This document shows positions 51,948 to 61,879 of a stretch of 64,000 nt of DNA, in pieces. The DNA is from Mucilaginibacter lacusdianchii. GTDB taxonomy: Bacteria; Bacteroidota; Bacteroidia; Sphingobacteriales; Sphingobacteriaceae. Position numbers and translations under genes: made by a program. The stretch covers positions 310,001-374,000 of the forward strand of contig NZ_WSRW01000002.1 of the NCBI RefSeq assembly GCF_009770985.1, in the 5' to 3' direction. The notes beneath the pieces were generated by a model that ran no database searches, was not told where the DNA came from, and worked only from the letters and a program-made list of their open reading frames with translations. Each line of letters starts with the position of its first letter. Position 1 is the stretch's first letter.

Positions 51948-52018
51948 TTTCAAGCTTTGCTAATCTCCTTCATTAATTAAATTTTTGCTTATATACAGAA
52001 GGACTGCAAAGCTTGAAA
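51948..52018. repeat. 71-bp palindromic element upstream of pyrG
   Basis: TTTCAAGCTTTGC at 51948-51960 is inverted as GCAAAGCTTGAAA at 52006-52018, with additional CCTTC/GAAGG pairing inside. It could fold into a long hairpin and may terminate the upstream transcript or be a small mobile-repeat remnant. Confidence 0.55.
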
Positions 52019-52135
52019 ATGATTAAAACTCTCATAACCATCATTATACCTAAACCGGCTGTAATTATTATTCGGTAACCTCTTCTGCTGCCATCACAAT
52101 TTGTAAACAAATCCGTCGCAGGCCGAAATTTTTCC

Positions 52136-52143
52136 TATTTTTG
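52136..52143 (+). promoter_or_regulatory. -7 box of pyrG
   Basis: TATTTTTG, an exact TAnnTTTG, 61 bp before the ATG. The intervening leader has no obvious attenuator. Confidence 0.5.
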
Positions 52144-52204
52144 CATCCCGTACACATACAATTGGTTTCGGCAAAAATGCCGCGGCCTGATTCAGCAAAA
52201 TCAT

Positions 52205-53815
52205 ATGACTAAGTATATATTTGTTACGGGCGGCGTTACCTCGTCGTTAGGGAAAGGTATTATTTCAGCCTCTCTGGCTAAACTCCTTCAGGCACGCGGC
52301 TATCGCGTTACTATTCAAAAGTTCGACCCTTACATTAACGTTGATCCGGGCACGCTAAACCCTTACGAGCACGGCGAATGCTATGTGACCGAAGATGGTG
52401 CAGAGACCGATTTGGACTTGGGCCACTATGAACGTTTTTTGAATACGCCTACGTCGCAAGCCAACAATATAACTACCGGTCGTATTTATCAGAATGTTAT
52501 TAACAAAGAGCGCGAGGGTGCTTTTTTAGGCAAAACCGTACAAGTAGTGCCTCACATTACTGATGAGATTAAGCACAACTTTAAAATTTTAGGCGAAAGC
52601 GGCAATTATGATATCGTGATTACCGAAATTGGTGGTACTGTAGGTGATATCGAGTCGTTACCTTTTGTGGAGGCTGTACGCCAGTTCCGGTGGGAAGTAG
52701 GATCTAACAATTCCTTAGTAATTCACTTAACCTTGGTACCGTTTTTAGCTGCCGCCGGTGAGTTAAAAACCAAGCCAACGCAGCACTCCGTTAAAATGCT
52801 GTTGGAATATGGTATCCAGCCAGACATTCTGGTTTGCCGTACCGAGCATCACTTAACTCAAGATATTCGTAAAAAAGTAGCACAGTTCTGTAACGTAAAT
52901 ATAAATGCCGTTATCGAGTCTATCGATGCATCTACTATTTACGATGTGCCATTGTTGATGCTAAAAGAGCAGCTCGACAAAACCGTTCTAACCAAGTTAA
53001 AACTACCCAACAAAAATGAACCTGATCTGGAAAGCTGGAAAGACTTTTTGGGTCGTTTGAAAAACCCAACTGCCGAAGTGCGCATTGGCTTAGTGGGTAA
53101 ATATGTAGAGTTGCCGGATGCTTATAAATCTATTACAGAAGCGTTTATACACGCCGGTGCTAAAAATGAATGTAAAGTACGTATTGAATACATCCATTCA
53201 GAACAGTTAACGCCCGAAAATGCTGTAGAGCGCCTGCGTGGTTTACACGGCGTACTAGTAGCACCAGGCTTTGGTCAGCGTGGTTTTGAAGGAAAGATTG
53301 AAGCTATTCGTTACGTTCGCGAAAATAATATACCGTTTTTTGGTATATGCTTAGGCATGCAGTGTTCTGTAGTTGAATTTGGTCGCCACGTGTTGCACCT
53401 GGATGCTGCAAACAGTGTGGAGATGGATGGTCATACCACCTACCCCGTAATTAGCATGATGGAAGATCAGAAAAACATCACTACCAAAGGTGGCACCATG
53501 CGTTTGGGCGCTTACCCTTGCGATTTAAAGAAAGGTAGTAAAGCAGCGGCCATATATGGAAAAACGCATATTACCGAGCGCCATCGCCACCGTTACGAGT
53601 TTAATAACGAGTACTTAAAACAGTATGAAGAGGCTGGGATGATTCCATCGGGTATTAATCCGGAAAACGGTCTGGTAGAGATTGTTGAGCTTAAAAATCA
53701 CCCGTTTTTTGTAGGTTCGCAATTTCACCCCGAATTAAAATCAACAGTTGCTAATCCGCATCCACTTTTTGTTAACTTTGTGGCCGCTTCGCTGGCTTAT
53801 GCCCGTAAAAACTAA
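52205..53815 (+). CDS. pyrG: CTP synthase
   Basis: 536 residues. It converts UTP to CTP with ATP and glutamine. The N-terminal synthetase domain (about 1-266) has the P-loop [17 protein letters not shown] and the conserved [38 protein letters not shown]. The C-terminal class I glutaminase has the nucleophile Cys in [15 protein letters not shown] and the His and Glu in [11 protein letters not shown]. Length matches the family. yidC follows after 22 bp. Confidence 0.97.
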   Translation: MTKYIFVTGGVTSSLGKGIISASLAKLLQARGYRVTIQKFDPYINVDPGTLNPYEHGECYVTEDGAETDLDLGHYERFLNTPTSQANNITTGRIYQNVINKEREGAFLGKTVQVVPHITDEIKHNFKILGESGNYDIVITEIGGTVGDIESLPFVEAVRQFRWEVGSNNSLVIHLTLVPFLAAAGELKTKPTQHSVKMLLEYGIQPDILVCRTEHHLTQDIRKKVAQFCNVNINAVIESIDASTIYDVPLLMLKEQLDKTVLTKLKLPNKNEPDLESWKDFLGRLKNPTAEVRIGLVGKYVELPDAYKSITEAFIHAGAKNECKVRIEYIHSEQLTPENAVERLRGLHGVLVAPGFGQRGFEGKIEAIRYVRENNIPFFGICLGMQCSVVEFGRHVLHLDAANSVEMDGHTTYPVISMMEDQKNITTKGGTMRLGAYPCDLKKGSKAAAIYGKTHITERHRHRYEFNNEYLKQYEEAGMIPSGINPENGLVEIVELKNHPFFVGSQFHPELKSTVANPHPLFVNFVAASLAYARKN

Positions 53816-53837
53816 TTAATTGTACGATAAATAGATA

Positions 53838-55670
53838 ATGGATAAAAACACGTTCACGGGGTTATTCCTGATTTTAGTGATCCTGGTTGGCTCTTTCTTT
53901 TTAATGAAACCATCAGCTGATGAGTTGAAAAAAGAGCAGCAAAAACAACATGCAGATTCGCTGAAAAGAGCAGGCGTTAAACCTGCCCCCGTTGTCAAAA
54001 CCGACACCACCCATCAAACCCCTGTTGTTGATTCAGCTGCTTTGAAAGGCCCTTTTGGCGCAGCAACTGCCGGAACAGAACAACTGATTACTTTAGAGAA
54101 TAAAGACATCCGCGTAAAACTGAGCAATCGTGGCGGCAGAGTTTATACTGTTGAATTAAAGGAGTTTAAAACTTTTGATAAAAAGCCGCTGGTACTGTTT
54201 GATGGTACCAATAACCACTTTGGTATTAAGTTTACTGCTGGTAATCGTCCATTCGATACCAACAATTTGTATTTTACGCAAGCTACGCCAAGCATTAAAG
54301 TGGCAGGCACAGATTCAAGCGCTGTTACCCTGCGCTTAAGCTACAGCCCAACCCAGTATATTGATTATACTTATACGTTAGGCGCTGCAGGATACAAATT
54401 AGGCTTTACTGTAAAAACCACCGGCTTAGATAACGTAATTAGCAATAGTAGCGCTATCAACATAAACTGGTCGGCTAGCCTGCACAAACAGGAAAAAGAC
54501 ATGACCCAGGAACGCCAGTATTCTACTGTGTATTTTAAAAACATGGAAGATGACGTGGACTACCTAAGCATCACCAAAGACGATAGCAAAACAATTGCTG
54601 ATCAGAAGTTACAATGGGTATCTTTCAAACAGCACTTCTTCTCGAATGTGCTAATTGCCAAACAAGGGTTTGAAAAAGCTAACTTAGCAGTAACTACCGA
54701 TGTTAATTCCAAAACCGACATCAAACAGATGCGTGCTGATTTAACGCTATCACGCGATGCGAGCGGTACTTATCCAATGGAGTTTTATTTTGGTACCAAC
54801 CGTTTCAGCACGTTGAAAAAGCAAGGTTACGGTTTAGAGAAGCAAATTGATTTAGGTTGGGGACCATTAAAATTCATCAACCGCTTTGCAGTAATTCCGG
54901 TGTTCAACTTCTTGCAGCAATTTGGCTGGAATATGGGTTTAATTATCCTGGTGCTTACCATCCTGTTAAAAGTTGTGTTATCTCCGCTAACTTATAAATC
55001 ATACCTAAGCATGGCTAAAATGCGGGTGTTGAAGCCGGAGATGGATGAAATTAAAGCAAAAGTTGGCGAAGAAAACCCTACCCTGTTGCAACAGGAATAC
55101 ATGAAGCTGTATCGTCAGGCAGGCGTGAATCCATTGGGAGGTTGTTTGCCTTTATTGTTGCAAATGCCTATCGTAATTGCATTCCTCCGCTTTTTCCCAA
55201 GCTTATTTGAACTTCGTGGTCAAAGCTTTTTATGGATGCATGATTTATCAACTTATGATGCTTTCATCAACTTTGGTTTTACGCTTCCTTTCTTAGGCGA
55301 TCACTTAAGTTTAATGTGTGTGTTGATGACTATCTCAACCATCGTTTACACTTATTTTAACAACCAAACTTCGGGTGCTACCGGCCAAATGAAATATATT
55401 GGTTACATTACCCCTATTATGTTTTTGGGTTACTTAAACAGCTACCCTGCCGGTTTGAACTATTATTACTTTCTGGCTAACATGCTTACGTTTGCCCAGC
55501 AGTTCCTGATCCGTCAGTTGGTGGATGACAAAAAAATTCATGCACAAATTCAAGACAACAAGAAAAAACCGGAAGATCCTAAAAAGAAAAAGTCAGGCTT
55601 TCAGGCCAAACTTGAAGAAATGATGCGCCAGCAGCAACAAGTTCAGCAGCAACAAAAAAAGAAAGATTAA
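53838..55670 (+). CDS. yidC: Membrane protein insertase YidC
   Basis: 610 residues. The first helix (TFTGLFLILVILVGSFFLM, about 4-22) anchors a large periplasmic beta-sandwich domain (about 60-350). The insertase core with five membrane helices starts at PVFNFLQQFGWNMGLIILVLTILLKVVLSPLTYKSYLSMAKMRVL and includes the conserved LYRQAGVNPLGGCLPLLLQMPIVIAFLRFFP. The tail is rich in Lys, Gln and Pro (QQQQVQQQQKKKD), a ribosome-binding-like end. It inserts membrane proteins with or without SecYEG. Confidence 0.96.
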   Translation: MDKNTFTGLFLILVILVGSFFLMKPSADELKKEQQKQHADSLKRAGVKPAPVVKTDTTHQTPVVDSAALKGPFGAATAGTEQLITLENKDIRVKLSNRGGRVYTVELKEFKTFDKKPLVLFDGTNNHFGIKFTAGNRPFDTNNLYFTQATPSIKVAGTDSSAVTLRLSYSPTQYIDYTYTLGAAGYKLGFTVKTTGLDNVISNSSAININWSASLHKQEKDMTQERQYSTVYFKNMEDDVDYLSITKDDSKTIADQKLQWVSFKQHFFSNVLIAKQGFEKANLAVTTDVNSKTDIKQMRADLTLSRDASGTYPMEFYFGTNRFSTLKKQGYGLEKQIDLGWGPLKFINRFAVIPVFNFLQQFGWNMGLIILVLTILLKVVLSPLTYKSYLSMAKMRVLKPEMDEIKAKVGEENPTLLQQEYMKLYRQAGVNPLGGCLPLLLQMPIVIAFLRFFPSLFELRGQSFLWMHDLSTYDAFINFGFTLPFLGDHLSLMCVLMTISTIVYTYFNNQTSGATGQMKYIGYITPIMFLGYLNSYPAGLNYYYFLANMLTFAQQFLIRQLVDDKKIHAQIQDNKKKPEDPKKKKSGFQAKLEEMMRQQQQVQQQQKKKD

Positions 55671-55694
55671 TCTATACATAGGTTTGCCAATAAC

Positions 55695-55730
55695 AAAAAG
55701 CCATAGTTGTAAAAGCAACTATGGCTTTTT
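55695..55730 (+). terminator. Terminator of pyrG-yidC
   Basis: A 15-bp perfect stem AAAAAGCCATAGTTG and complement with a 6-nt loop and T-rich tail. Confidence 0.9.
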
Positions 55731-55821
55731 AATTTTATGAATGTAGGCTACCACTTTTCTACATTACCGATTCTGACAAATAAATAACAGTAGCTAACAA
55801 TATTAGCATCAATATTTTGTT

Positions 55822-55829
55822 TATTTTTG
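55822..55829 (+). promoter_or_regulatory. -7 box 5 bp before the exonuclease gene
   Basis: TATTTTTG ends 5 bp before the ATG at 55835, predicting a near-leaderless mRNA. Confidence 0.45.
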
Positions 55830-55834
55830 AATAG

Positions 55835-57226
55835 ATGTATGCGATTGTTGATATTGAGACTACGGGCGGGCATGCCAGCGCTAACGGAATAACCGAAATA
55901 GCGATATGTATTCATGATGGGAAGGAAGTTGTACAGCGTTATCAAACCTTAATAAACCCAGGGCGCGAAATACCTGTGTATATCCAAGCATTAACCGGTA
56001 TCAGCAATGAGATGGTTAAGCAGGCCCCTTATTTTAAAGATGTGGCTTATGATATATACAACCTGTTGCATGGAAATATCTTTGTAGCTCATAACGTCAA
56101 TTTCGACCACTCTTTTGTGCGACATCATCTATCCACTGCGGGTTATGATTTGCAGTGCAATAAATTGTGTACGGTACGCTTAAGCCGTAAAATTATTCCG
56201 GGCATGGCTTCATATAGCTTGGGTAAGCTGTGCCATCAACTAGGCATCGGCAACTCGGCCAGGCACCGTGCCGGCGGCGATGCAGATGCAACTGCCGAGT
56301 TGTTTACTCTGCTACTTAGCAAAGACGAAGAAAATCATATTCCAACTGCTTTAAAAATTCGTTCTAAAGAACAAGCCTTACCACCAAACCTGCACAGCCG
56401 GTTTATTGATAAGCTGCCTCCTACACCCGGTGTATATTACTTTCACGATCAGAAAGGCAAGGTTGTATACGTAGGCAAAGCGGTTAACATCAAAAAGCGT
56501 GTAGCCAGCCATTTTGCCGGTAATAACTCTGGTGCACAACGGCAGGAATTTATGCGCCATATTCATCGAATCAGTTACCAGGAATGCGGTACCGAATTGA
56601 TGGCTTTACTTACCGAGGCGGTTGAAATTAAACGCTTGTGGCCTCAATTTAACCGCTCACAAAAAAAGCTGGAGTTCAATTTTGGCTTGTATACCTATGA
56701 AGATCAGCGCGGTTACCTGCGCCTGGCGGTAGATAAACGGCGCAAATATTCGGTTCCGGTACATACTTGCAGTTCGTTGCTTGATGGGCGTAACATTTTA
56801 CTGCGCTTGATTGATGAGTTTGAGCTTTGTCCTAAACTATGCTTTATTCAAAAAAATACTGATGTCTGCACAGGCGCCAACAAAACACTTTGCGCTTGTG
56901 AAGGTCATGAAGGTGTGAATGATTATAATAATAAAATAGCCAATGCCATAGCTGCATTGAAACAAACACTTCCAACCTTTGCCATACGCGACGAAGGCCG
57001 CAAAGATGATGAACACAGCTGTATTTTAATTGAAGACGGCCGCTTTTACGGAATGGGTTATGTATCGCATTATTTTGAAGTGAATAGTTTGGAGCAACTC
57101 AAAAATCATCTAACACCCTACCCGGGCAATGACTACATGCATAACATGGTTATTAATTATGCCGAGAAATACCCGTGGAAAAAAGTTGATTTTAACAGCA
57201 TACACAACACAGAGATACATGTTTAA
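55835..57226 (+). CDS. DnaQ-like exonuclease fused to a GIY-YIG nuclease domain
   Basis: 463 residues. The N-terminal 3'-5' exonuclease (DEDDh type) has YAIVDIETTG (Asp6 and Glu8), IFVAHNVNFDHSF and HRAGGDADATAELF. A GIY-YIG domain follows at about 195-280: PGVYYFHDQKGKVVYVGKAVNIKKRVASHF. The rest resembles the C-terminal part of Cho and UvrC-like proteins, without the UvrC HhH region. The combination suggests incision followed by trimming in DNA repair. The fusion is known in bacteria as a DNA polymerase III epsilon-like protein with a Cho-like domain. Confidence 0.92.
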   Translation: MYAIVDIETTGGHASANGITEIAICIHDGKEVVQRYQTLINPGREIPVYIQALTGISNEMVKQAPYFKDVAYDIYNLLHGNIFVAHNVNFDHSFVRHHLSTAGYDLQCNKLCTVRLSRKIIPGMASYSLGKLCHQLGIGNSARHRAGGDADATAELFTLLLSKDEENHIPTALKIRSKEQALPPNLHSRFIDKLPPTPGVYYFHDQKGKVVYVGKAVNIKKRVASHFAGNNSGAQRQEFMRHIHRISYQECGTELMALLTEAVEIKRLWPQFNRSQKKLEFNFGLYTYEDQRGYLRLAVDKRRKYSVPVHTCSSLLDGRNILLRLIDEFELCPKLCFIQKNTDVCTGANKTLCACEGHEGVNDYNNKIANAIAALKQTLPTFAIRDEGRKDDEHSCILIEDGRFYGMGYVSHYFEVNSLEQLKNHLTPYPGNDYMHNMVINYAEKYPWKKVDFNSIHNTEIHV

Positions 57227-57341
57227 ACACACAATTGCCATTGTATTGTAATTCTTGCCATAAATCAGCCTTAACGGGTTGAAAAAGCCAAACCAACATG
57301 ATATGTTCGCGTTGTTAACCAACGTTATACTATTTAAAATC

Positions 57342-57944
57342 ATGGCAAAAATACTTCATGTTATTTCCAGCCCTCGTGGTGAGGCTTCTAACAGCATTAA
57401 ATTAGGTAATGCAATTATCGATAAATTAAAAGAAAATGATCCAGGAGCAGCGGTTACTGTAAGAGACTTAACCAACGGTCCGTTCCCGCATATGGAAGAA
57501 GCACATTTAAATGCTTTTTTTACTCCGGTTGAACAACATACAGAAGAAAATAAAGCAGCGATCCGTCATTCCAACGAAGCTATCGCAGAAATATTCGACG
57601 CCGATATTATTGTTATTGGTGCACCGATGTACAACTTCGCTATATCATCTGTATTGAAAGCGTGGATAGACCACATCGCCCGCGCAGGTATTACTTTCCG
57701 CTACACCGCTGAAGGTACGCCCGAAGGTTTAATAAATGGCAAAAAGGTTTATATCGCTGCTGCTACTGGCGGTATATACAGCTCTGGTGATTTTACATCA
57801 GCTGATTTTGTAACACCTTACCTAAAAACTTTTTTAGCGTTTATTGGCATTACAGATGTTAAAGTAATATGGTCTGAAGGATTTGCTATTCCCGGTGTCA
57901 AAGAAACCGCTTTAGAAAAAGCTATTGATAATATTACCTTGTAA
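57342..57944 (+). CDS. azoR: FMN-dependent NADH-azoreductase
   Basis: 200 residues from the ATG at 57342; an upstream open frame adds 21 residues that do not match the family. The flavodoxin-like fold shows ILHVISSPRGEASNSIKLGNAII (FMN phosphate loop), VIGAPMYNFAISSVLKAWIDHIARAGITFRYT and AAATGGIYSSG. AzoR reduces azo dyes and quinones with NADH. It is monocistronic and ends at a strong terminator. Confidence 0.9.
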   Translation: MAKILHVISSPRGEASNSIKLGNAIIDKLKENDPGAAVTVRDLTNGPFPHMEEAHLNAFFTPVEQHTEENKAAIRHSNEAIAEIFDADIIVIGAPMYNFAISSVLKAWIDHIARAGITFRYTAEGTPEGLINGKKVYIAAATGGIYSSGDFTSADFVTPYLKTFLAFIGITDVKVIWSEGFAIPGVKETALEKAIDNITL

Positions 57945-57950
57945 TACATA

Positions 57951-57984
57951 AAACAAAAAGGGGCGTTAAGCCCCTTTTTTGTTT
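57951..57984. terminator. Bidirectional terminator between azoR and pyrF
   Basis: A 14-bp stem AAACAAAAAGGGGC and complement (one extra T) with a 5-nt loop and T and A tracts on both sides. Confidence 0.88.
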
Positions 57985-58003
57985 AGTACAGAAGTGACGG
58001 TAA

Positions 58004-58837
58004 TTATATTATTCCTGCCTTCTCAAGCTCCTGTTGCATAGCTTGTTGCAAATTCAAAGCTTCGGCTCTTGCCGCTTCTGCAAAATCTTCGCCGTTTGAC
58101 GCATATATTATAGAACGCGATGCATTCACTAATAAACCGCAATCTTTAGTCATACCATAGCGGCAAACGTCTTCTAAACTTCCGCCTTGTGCACCTACGC
58201 CTGGCACCAGCAAAAAATTATCAGGTGCATACTTACGGATATTGGTAAACTCGGCTCCTTGTGTGGCGCCAACTACATACATCACACGGTCCTTTCCTGC
58301 CAACTGGTTTGTACGGTTAATCACCGCTTCGTACACTGTCCCTTTTTCTGTTTGCAAGTATTGAAAATCACGGCTGCCGGCATTTGACGTCAACGCCAGT
58401 ACGATAATCCATTTACCTTCGTAAACCAGATAAGATGTTAAACTATCATGGCCCATATAAGGTGCTACCGTGATCGAGTCAAAGCTCATACCACTTGCTG
58501 CTTCATCAAAAAAGGCCTGCGCATACTGGTCGGATGTGTTGCCGATGTCTCCGCGCTTGGCATCTATTATACTCAAAGTTTCTTTTGGTAGATATTGCCA
58601 TGTGCTTATCAGGCTTTGCCAGCCAGCTAATCCGCGGCTTTCGTAAAATGCAGCGTTGGGTTTATAGGCTACACACAAATCTTTTGTAGCATCTATAATA
58701 CGTTTATTGAACTCAAAAACCGGATCAGGATAGCTATGTAGAAAAGAAGGTATTTTAGCGATATCGGTATCAAGTCCTACACACAAGAAAGATTTTTTTT
58801 GTTTTATCTGGTCAATTAGCTGCTGGCGAGTGGGCAT
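58004..58837 (-). CDS. pyrF: Orotidine 5'-phosphate decarboxylase, type 2
   Basis: 277 residues. It makes UMP, the last step of pyrimidine synthesis. The barrel has FLCVGLDTDIAKIP, the catalytic lysine motif SIIDAKRGDIGNTSDQYA (about 91-108) and LVPGVGAQGG. The longer length and the DAKRGDIGNT context place it in the type 2 group rather than the E. coli PyrF group. It is divergent from rho with a 265-bp gap. Confidence 0.95.
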   Translation of the reverse strand: MPTRQQLIDQIKQKKSFLCVGLDTDIAKIPSFLHSYPDPVFEFNKRIIDATKDLCVAYKPNAAFYESRGLAGWQSLISTWQYLPKETLSIIDAKRGDIGNTSDQYAQAFFDEAASGMSFDSITVAPYMGHDSLTSYLVYEGKWIIVLALTSNAGSRDFQYLQTEKGTVYEAVINRTNQLAGKDRVMYVVGATQGAEFTNIRKYAPDNFLLVPGVGAQGGSLEDVCRYGMTKDCGLLVNASRSIIYASNGEDFAEAARAEALNLQQAMQQELEKAGII

Positions 58838-59102
58838 ATGTATTTTTTTAATATTTTTTCAAGTTCAAAAAAACTAAAAATTGCCCTAAGTGTTAGGCAG
58901 ATATAAATCTTTTTTAAGATTTTTAATTCTGAAAATAAATAAGTAATATTGCAGTGTTTCCAGTAAAATTTTTCTTGCACCAAAGAAAGATTTAAAAATC
59001 CCGCGTTGCTTAAAACTTACAGATTTTTCAGATAGCGCCATACAGCTGCAAGACAATTTCTTTTTAAAATACTAAAAATCCTTGTGAATTATAACTCATC
59101 TC

Positions 59103-60800
59103 ATGCCAGAAACACTTGAACTGAATGATAAGCTTGTGTCCGAATTACGTCAAATAGCCAAAGACATGGGCATCGCTGAAGCAGATGAATTACGTAAAGC
59201 TCAATTGATTACCCGCATAACTGAGCAGGAACAATTGATTGAAGCTGCCCGTGCTCAGCAAAATACTTTAGATACCAATTATACCAGTAACGATAACGCG
59301 GCTGCACCTGCCGAAGCAGAAGACAAACCGCGTAAAAGAACCCGTTCTACCAAAACAAAAACTACTGCTAAAGCTGATGCTGCGGCAGAAGCAGGTGCGG
59401 ATCTTTTTGCGTCACCAGAGCCAATTGCTCCGGCTGAAGCGCCTAACGAACCTGTTCCAACCATTGCTGAGGCCGCAGAGGAAGCACCTGTTGCAGCAAC
59501 TGAAGTAGCTCCTACTCCAACTGCTCCACTTGCACCGAAACAGCCAAATGAACAGCGCGAACGCCGTTTTGAGCAGCGCGAACGCCGGCCTAACAATAAC
59601 AAAGAAGGCAACCAAAATAATAATCAAAACCAGAACAATAACCAGCAACAAGCACAAAAGAACCAGGAACCTATTAATCTGGATTTTGACAACGTGATTG
59701 TAAATGAAGGTGTGCTGGAGATTATGCCTGATGGTTACGGCTTTTTACGTTCATCAGACTATAACTATTTAACCTCGCCTGATGATATTTATGTATCACA
59801 GTCGCAGATTAAATTGTTTGGTTTAAAAACTGGCGATACCGTACGTGGCAGCATCCGTCCGCCAAAAGAAGGTGAAAAATATTTCCCTTTAGTACGAGTT
59901 GAAGCGATTAATGGCCGCATCCCTGCCGAAGTGCGTGACCGTGTGCCATTTGATCACTTAACACCATTGTTCCCATCTGAAAGGCTAAACTTGTTTACCG
60001 ACGGCAGCAATTACTCAACCCGTATCATGGACCTGTTTTCTCCTATTGGAAAAGGTCAGCGTGGTTTGATTGTGGCGCAGCCTAAAACCGGTAAAACCAT
60101 GTTGTTAAAGGATGTAGCCAATGCTATAGCTAAAAACCACCCAGAGGTTTACCTCATCATCCTGTTAATTGATGAACGTCCTGAGGAGGTAACCGATATG
60201 GCCCGCAGTGTACGTGCCGAAGTGGTATCATCTACTTTTGATGAACCGGCTGAGCGTCACGTTAAAATTGCCAATATCGTATTGGAAAAAGCTAAACGAA
60301 TGGTTGAATGCGGCCATGATGTGGTAATTCTGCTCGACTCCATTACCCGTTTAGCACGTGCTTACAATACCGTAGCGCCGGCATCTGGTAAAATATTATC
60401 AGGTGGTGTTGATGCGAATGCATTACACAAACCTAAACGCTTTTTTGGTGCCGCACGTAACATTGAAGACGGTGGTTCATTAACCATTATAGCTACTGCC
60501 CTTACCGAAACCGGTTCTAAAATGGATGAGGTTATCTTTGAAGAATTTAAAGGTACCGGTAACATGGAGCTACAGTTGGATCGTAAATTGTCTAACAAAC
60601 GCGTATTCCCGGCTATAGATATCACCGCATCAAGTACCCGCCGTGATGACTTACTGCTGGATCGTGATACACTACAGCGTGTTTGGATATTGCGTAACCA
60701 CTTGGCCGACATGAATTCACAGGAAGCTATGGAGTTTTTACAAAGCCAAATAAGAGGCACCCGTTCAAACGAAGAGTTCCTGATTTCTATGAATTCGTAA
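59103..60800 (+). CDS. rho: Transcription termination factor Rho with large N-terminal insertion
   Basis: 565 residues versus about 420 in E. coli. After a short helical Rho N-domain ([30 protein letters not shown], about 8-40) there is a low-complexity region of roughly 140 residues: Ala/Thr/Pro/Glu rich, then [23 protein letters not shown] and further Asn/Gln. The RNA-binding cold-shock domain ([34 protein letters not shown]) and the hexameric ATPase (Walker [14 protein letters not shown], Walker [15 protein letters not shown]) follow. Such insertions occur in Rho of several phyla. Confidence 0.96.
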   Translation: MPETLELNDKLVSELRQIAKDMGIAEADELRKAQLITRITEQEQLIEAARAQQNTLDTNYTSNDNAAAPAEAEDKPRKRTRSTKTKTTAKADAAAEAGADLFASPEPIAPAEAPNEPVPTIAEAAEEAPVAATEVAPTPTAPLAPKQPNEQRERRFEQRERRPNNNKEGNQNNNQNQNNNQQQAQKNQEPINLDFDNVIVNEGVLEIMPDGYGFLRSSDYNYLTSPDDIYVSQSQIKLFGLKTGDTVRGSIRPPKEGEKYFPLVRVEAINGRIPAEVRDRVPFDHLTPLFPSERLNLFTDGSNYSTRIMDLFSPIGKGQRGLIVAQPKTGKTMLLKDVANAIAKNHPEVYLIILLIDERPEEVTDMARSVRAEVVSSTFDEPAERHVKIANIVLEKAKRMVECGHDVVILLDSITRLARAYNTVAPASGKILSGGVDANALHKPKRFFGAARNIEDGGSLTIIATALTETGSKMDEVIFEEFKGTGNMELQLDRKLSNKRVFPAIDITASSTRRDDLLLDRDTLQRVWILRNHLADMNSQEAMEFLQSQIRGTRSNEEFLISMNS

Positions 60801-60809
60801 AATATTCTG

Positions 60810-60875
60810 TAAGGTTTTATAAAATTGCTTGAGGTTAGATTTCCATTAAAACCTCAACAATTTTATAAAACCTTA
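60810..60875. terminator. Very long hairpin after rho
   Basis: TAAGGTTTTATAAAATTG, a one-base bulge, then TTGAGGTT is inverted after a 12-nt loop, giving about 26 paired bases. It probably ends the rho transcript; the perfect length is unusual for a simple terminator. Confidence 0.75.
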
Positions 60876-60904
60876 ACATTTATTGGCTACCTTCATCGCC
60901 AACA

Positions 60905-61624
60905 ATGAGGAAACGAGTTCAAAAGCATGTGCCAAATGCCATAACCTGTGCCAATCTGTTTAGTGGTTGTATAGGAATTGTTTTTGTGGCTTTTCAAGAC
61001 AATTTAGTATACGCAGCTTACTGCATTTTCTTAGCTGCTATTTTCGATTTTTTTGACGGTTTAGCTTCAAGAGTGCTTCAGTCTTTTTCCGTAATCGGTA
61101 AAGATCTAGATTCACTTGCGGATATGGTCAGCTTTGGTGTGCTGCCTGCATTTATTATGTACCGGTTGTTTTTACAAGCACCTCAAATTGAACATGTAAG
61201 CCCTTATTTAAACTTTATAGCATTTTTAATTCCGGTATTTTCTGCATTAAGGTTAGCCAAATTTAACCAAGATACCCGTCAGGTAGAAAACTTTATTGGT
61301 CTGCCTACCCCTGCTAACGCTATACTGATCGGCTCTTTTCCGTTAATTATAAAAGATCCCAATCGCTACGAGTTTTTTACTGACTTTATTTTAAATCCTT
61401 TCTTTTTAGCGCTGTTTGTATGCATTATGTGCATGCTACTGGTAATCGAATTACCTTTGATGTCGCTTAAATTTAAGAACCGCGATTTTCAGCGAAATGC
61501 TTACCGTTATTTTTTGCTGATGTTTTCAGCGATTCTAATACTATTTTTTAAATTTGCCGCAATTCCGGCGATCATCGTAATGTATATCGCCCTTTCTGTA
61601 ATTCAATTTAGATTTGTAAGATGA
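60905..61624 (+). CDS. pssA: CDP-diacylglycerol--serine O-phosphatidyltransferase
   Basis: 239 residues with about six to eight membrane helices. The CDP-alcohol phosphotransferase motif is FFDGLASRVLQSFSVIGKDLDSLADMVSFG (about 49-79), matching D-G-x2-A-R-x8-G-x3-D-x3-D. It makes phosphatidylserine, the precursor of phosphatidylethanolamine, in the inner membrane. The stop overlaps the purS start by 4 bp, an unexpected pairing of lipid and purine genes. Confidence 0.93.
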   Translation: MRKRVQKHVPNAITCANLFSGCIGIVFVAFQDNLVYAAYCIFLAAIFDFFDGLASRVLQSFSVIGKDLDSLADMVSFGVLPAFIMYRLFLQAPQIEHVSPYLNFIAFLIPVFSALRLAKFNQDTRQVENFIGLPTPANAILIGSFPLIIKDPNRYEFFTDFILNPFFLALFVCIMCMLLVIELPLMSLKFKNRDFQRNAYRYFLLMFSAILILFFKFAAIPAIIVMYIALSVIQFRFVR

Positions 61625-61875
61625 TGAAGTTTCAGGCCGAAATAGACGTAATGCCTAAAAAAGAGATTTTAGACCCACAAGGTAAAGCTGTAACCGGCAG
61701 TATGAAAAACTTAGGCCTACCCGAAATTCAAAACGTTCGCATCGGTAAGCATATTTCGTTAGAAGTGGAAGCCGAAAACGAAGAAGCGGCCCGCGCTAAA
61801 ACAGAGCAGGCCTGCAAAAGTCTTCTGGCCAATTTAATTATGGAAAGCTATACTTTCACCGTTCAGGCGGTTTAA
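61621..61875 (+). CDS. purS: Phosphoribosylformylglycinamidine synthase subunit PurS
   Basis: 84 residues. PurS forms the small bridging subunit of the PurL-PurQ-PurS complex, which makes FGAM in purine synthesis. The fold shows KFQAEIDVMPKKEILDPQGKAVTGSMKNLGLPEIQNVRIGKHISLEVEAENEEAARAKTEQACKSLLAN, fully typical. purL and purQ are not in the window. The ATG at 61621 overlaps the pssA stop. Confidence 0.93.
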   Translation: MMKFQAEIDVMPKKEILDPQGKAVTGSMKNLGLPEIQNVRIGKHISLEVEAENEEAARAKTEQACKSLLANLIMESYTFTVQAV

Positions 61876-61879
61876 AATA

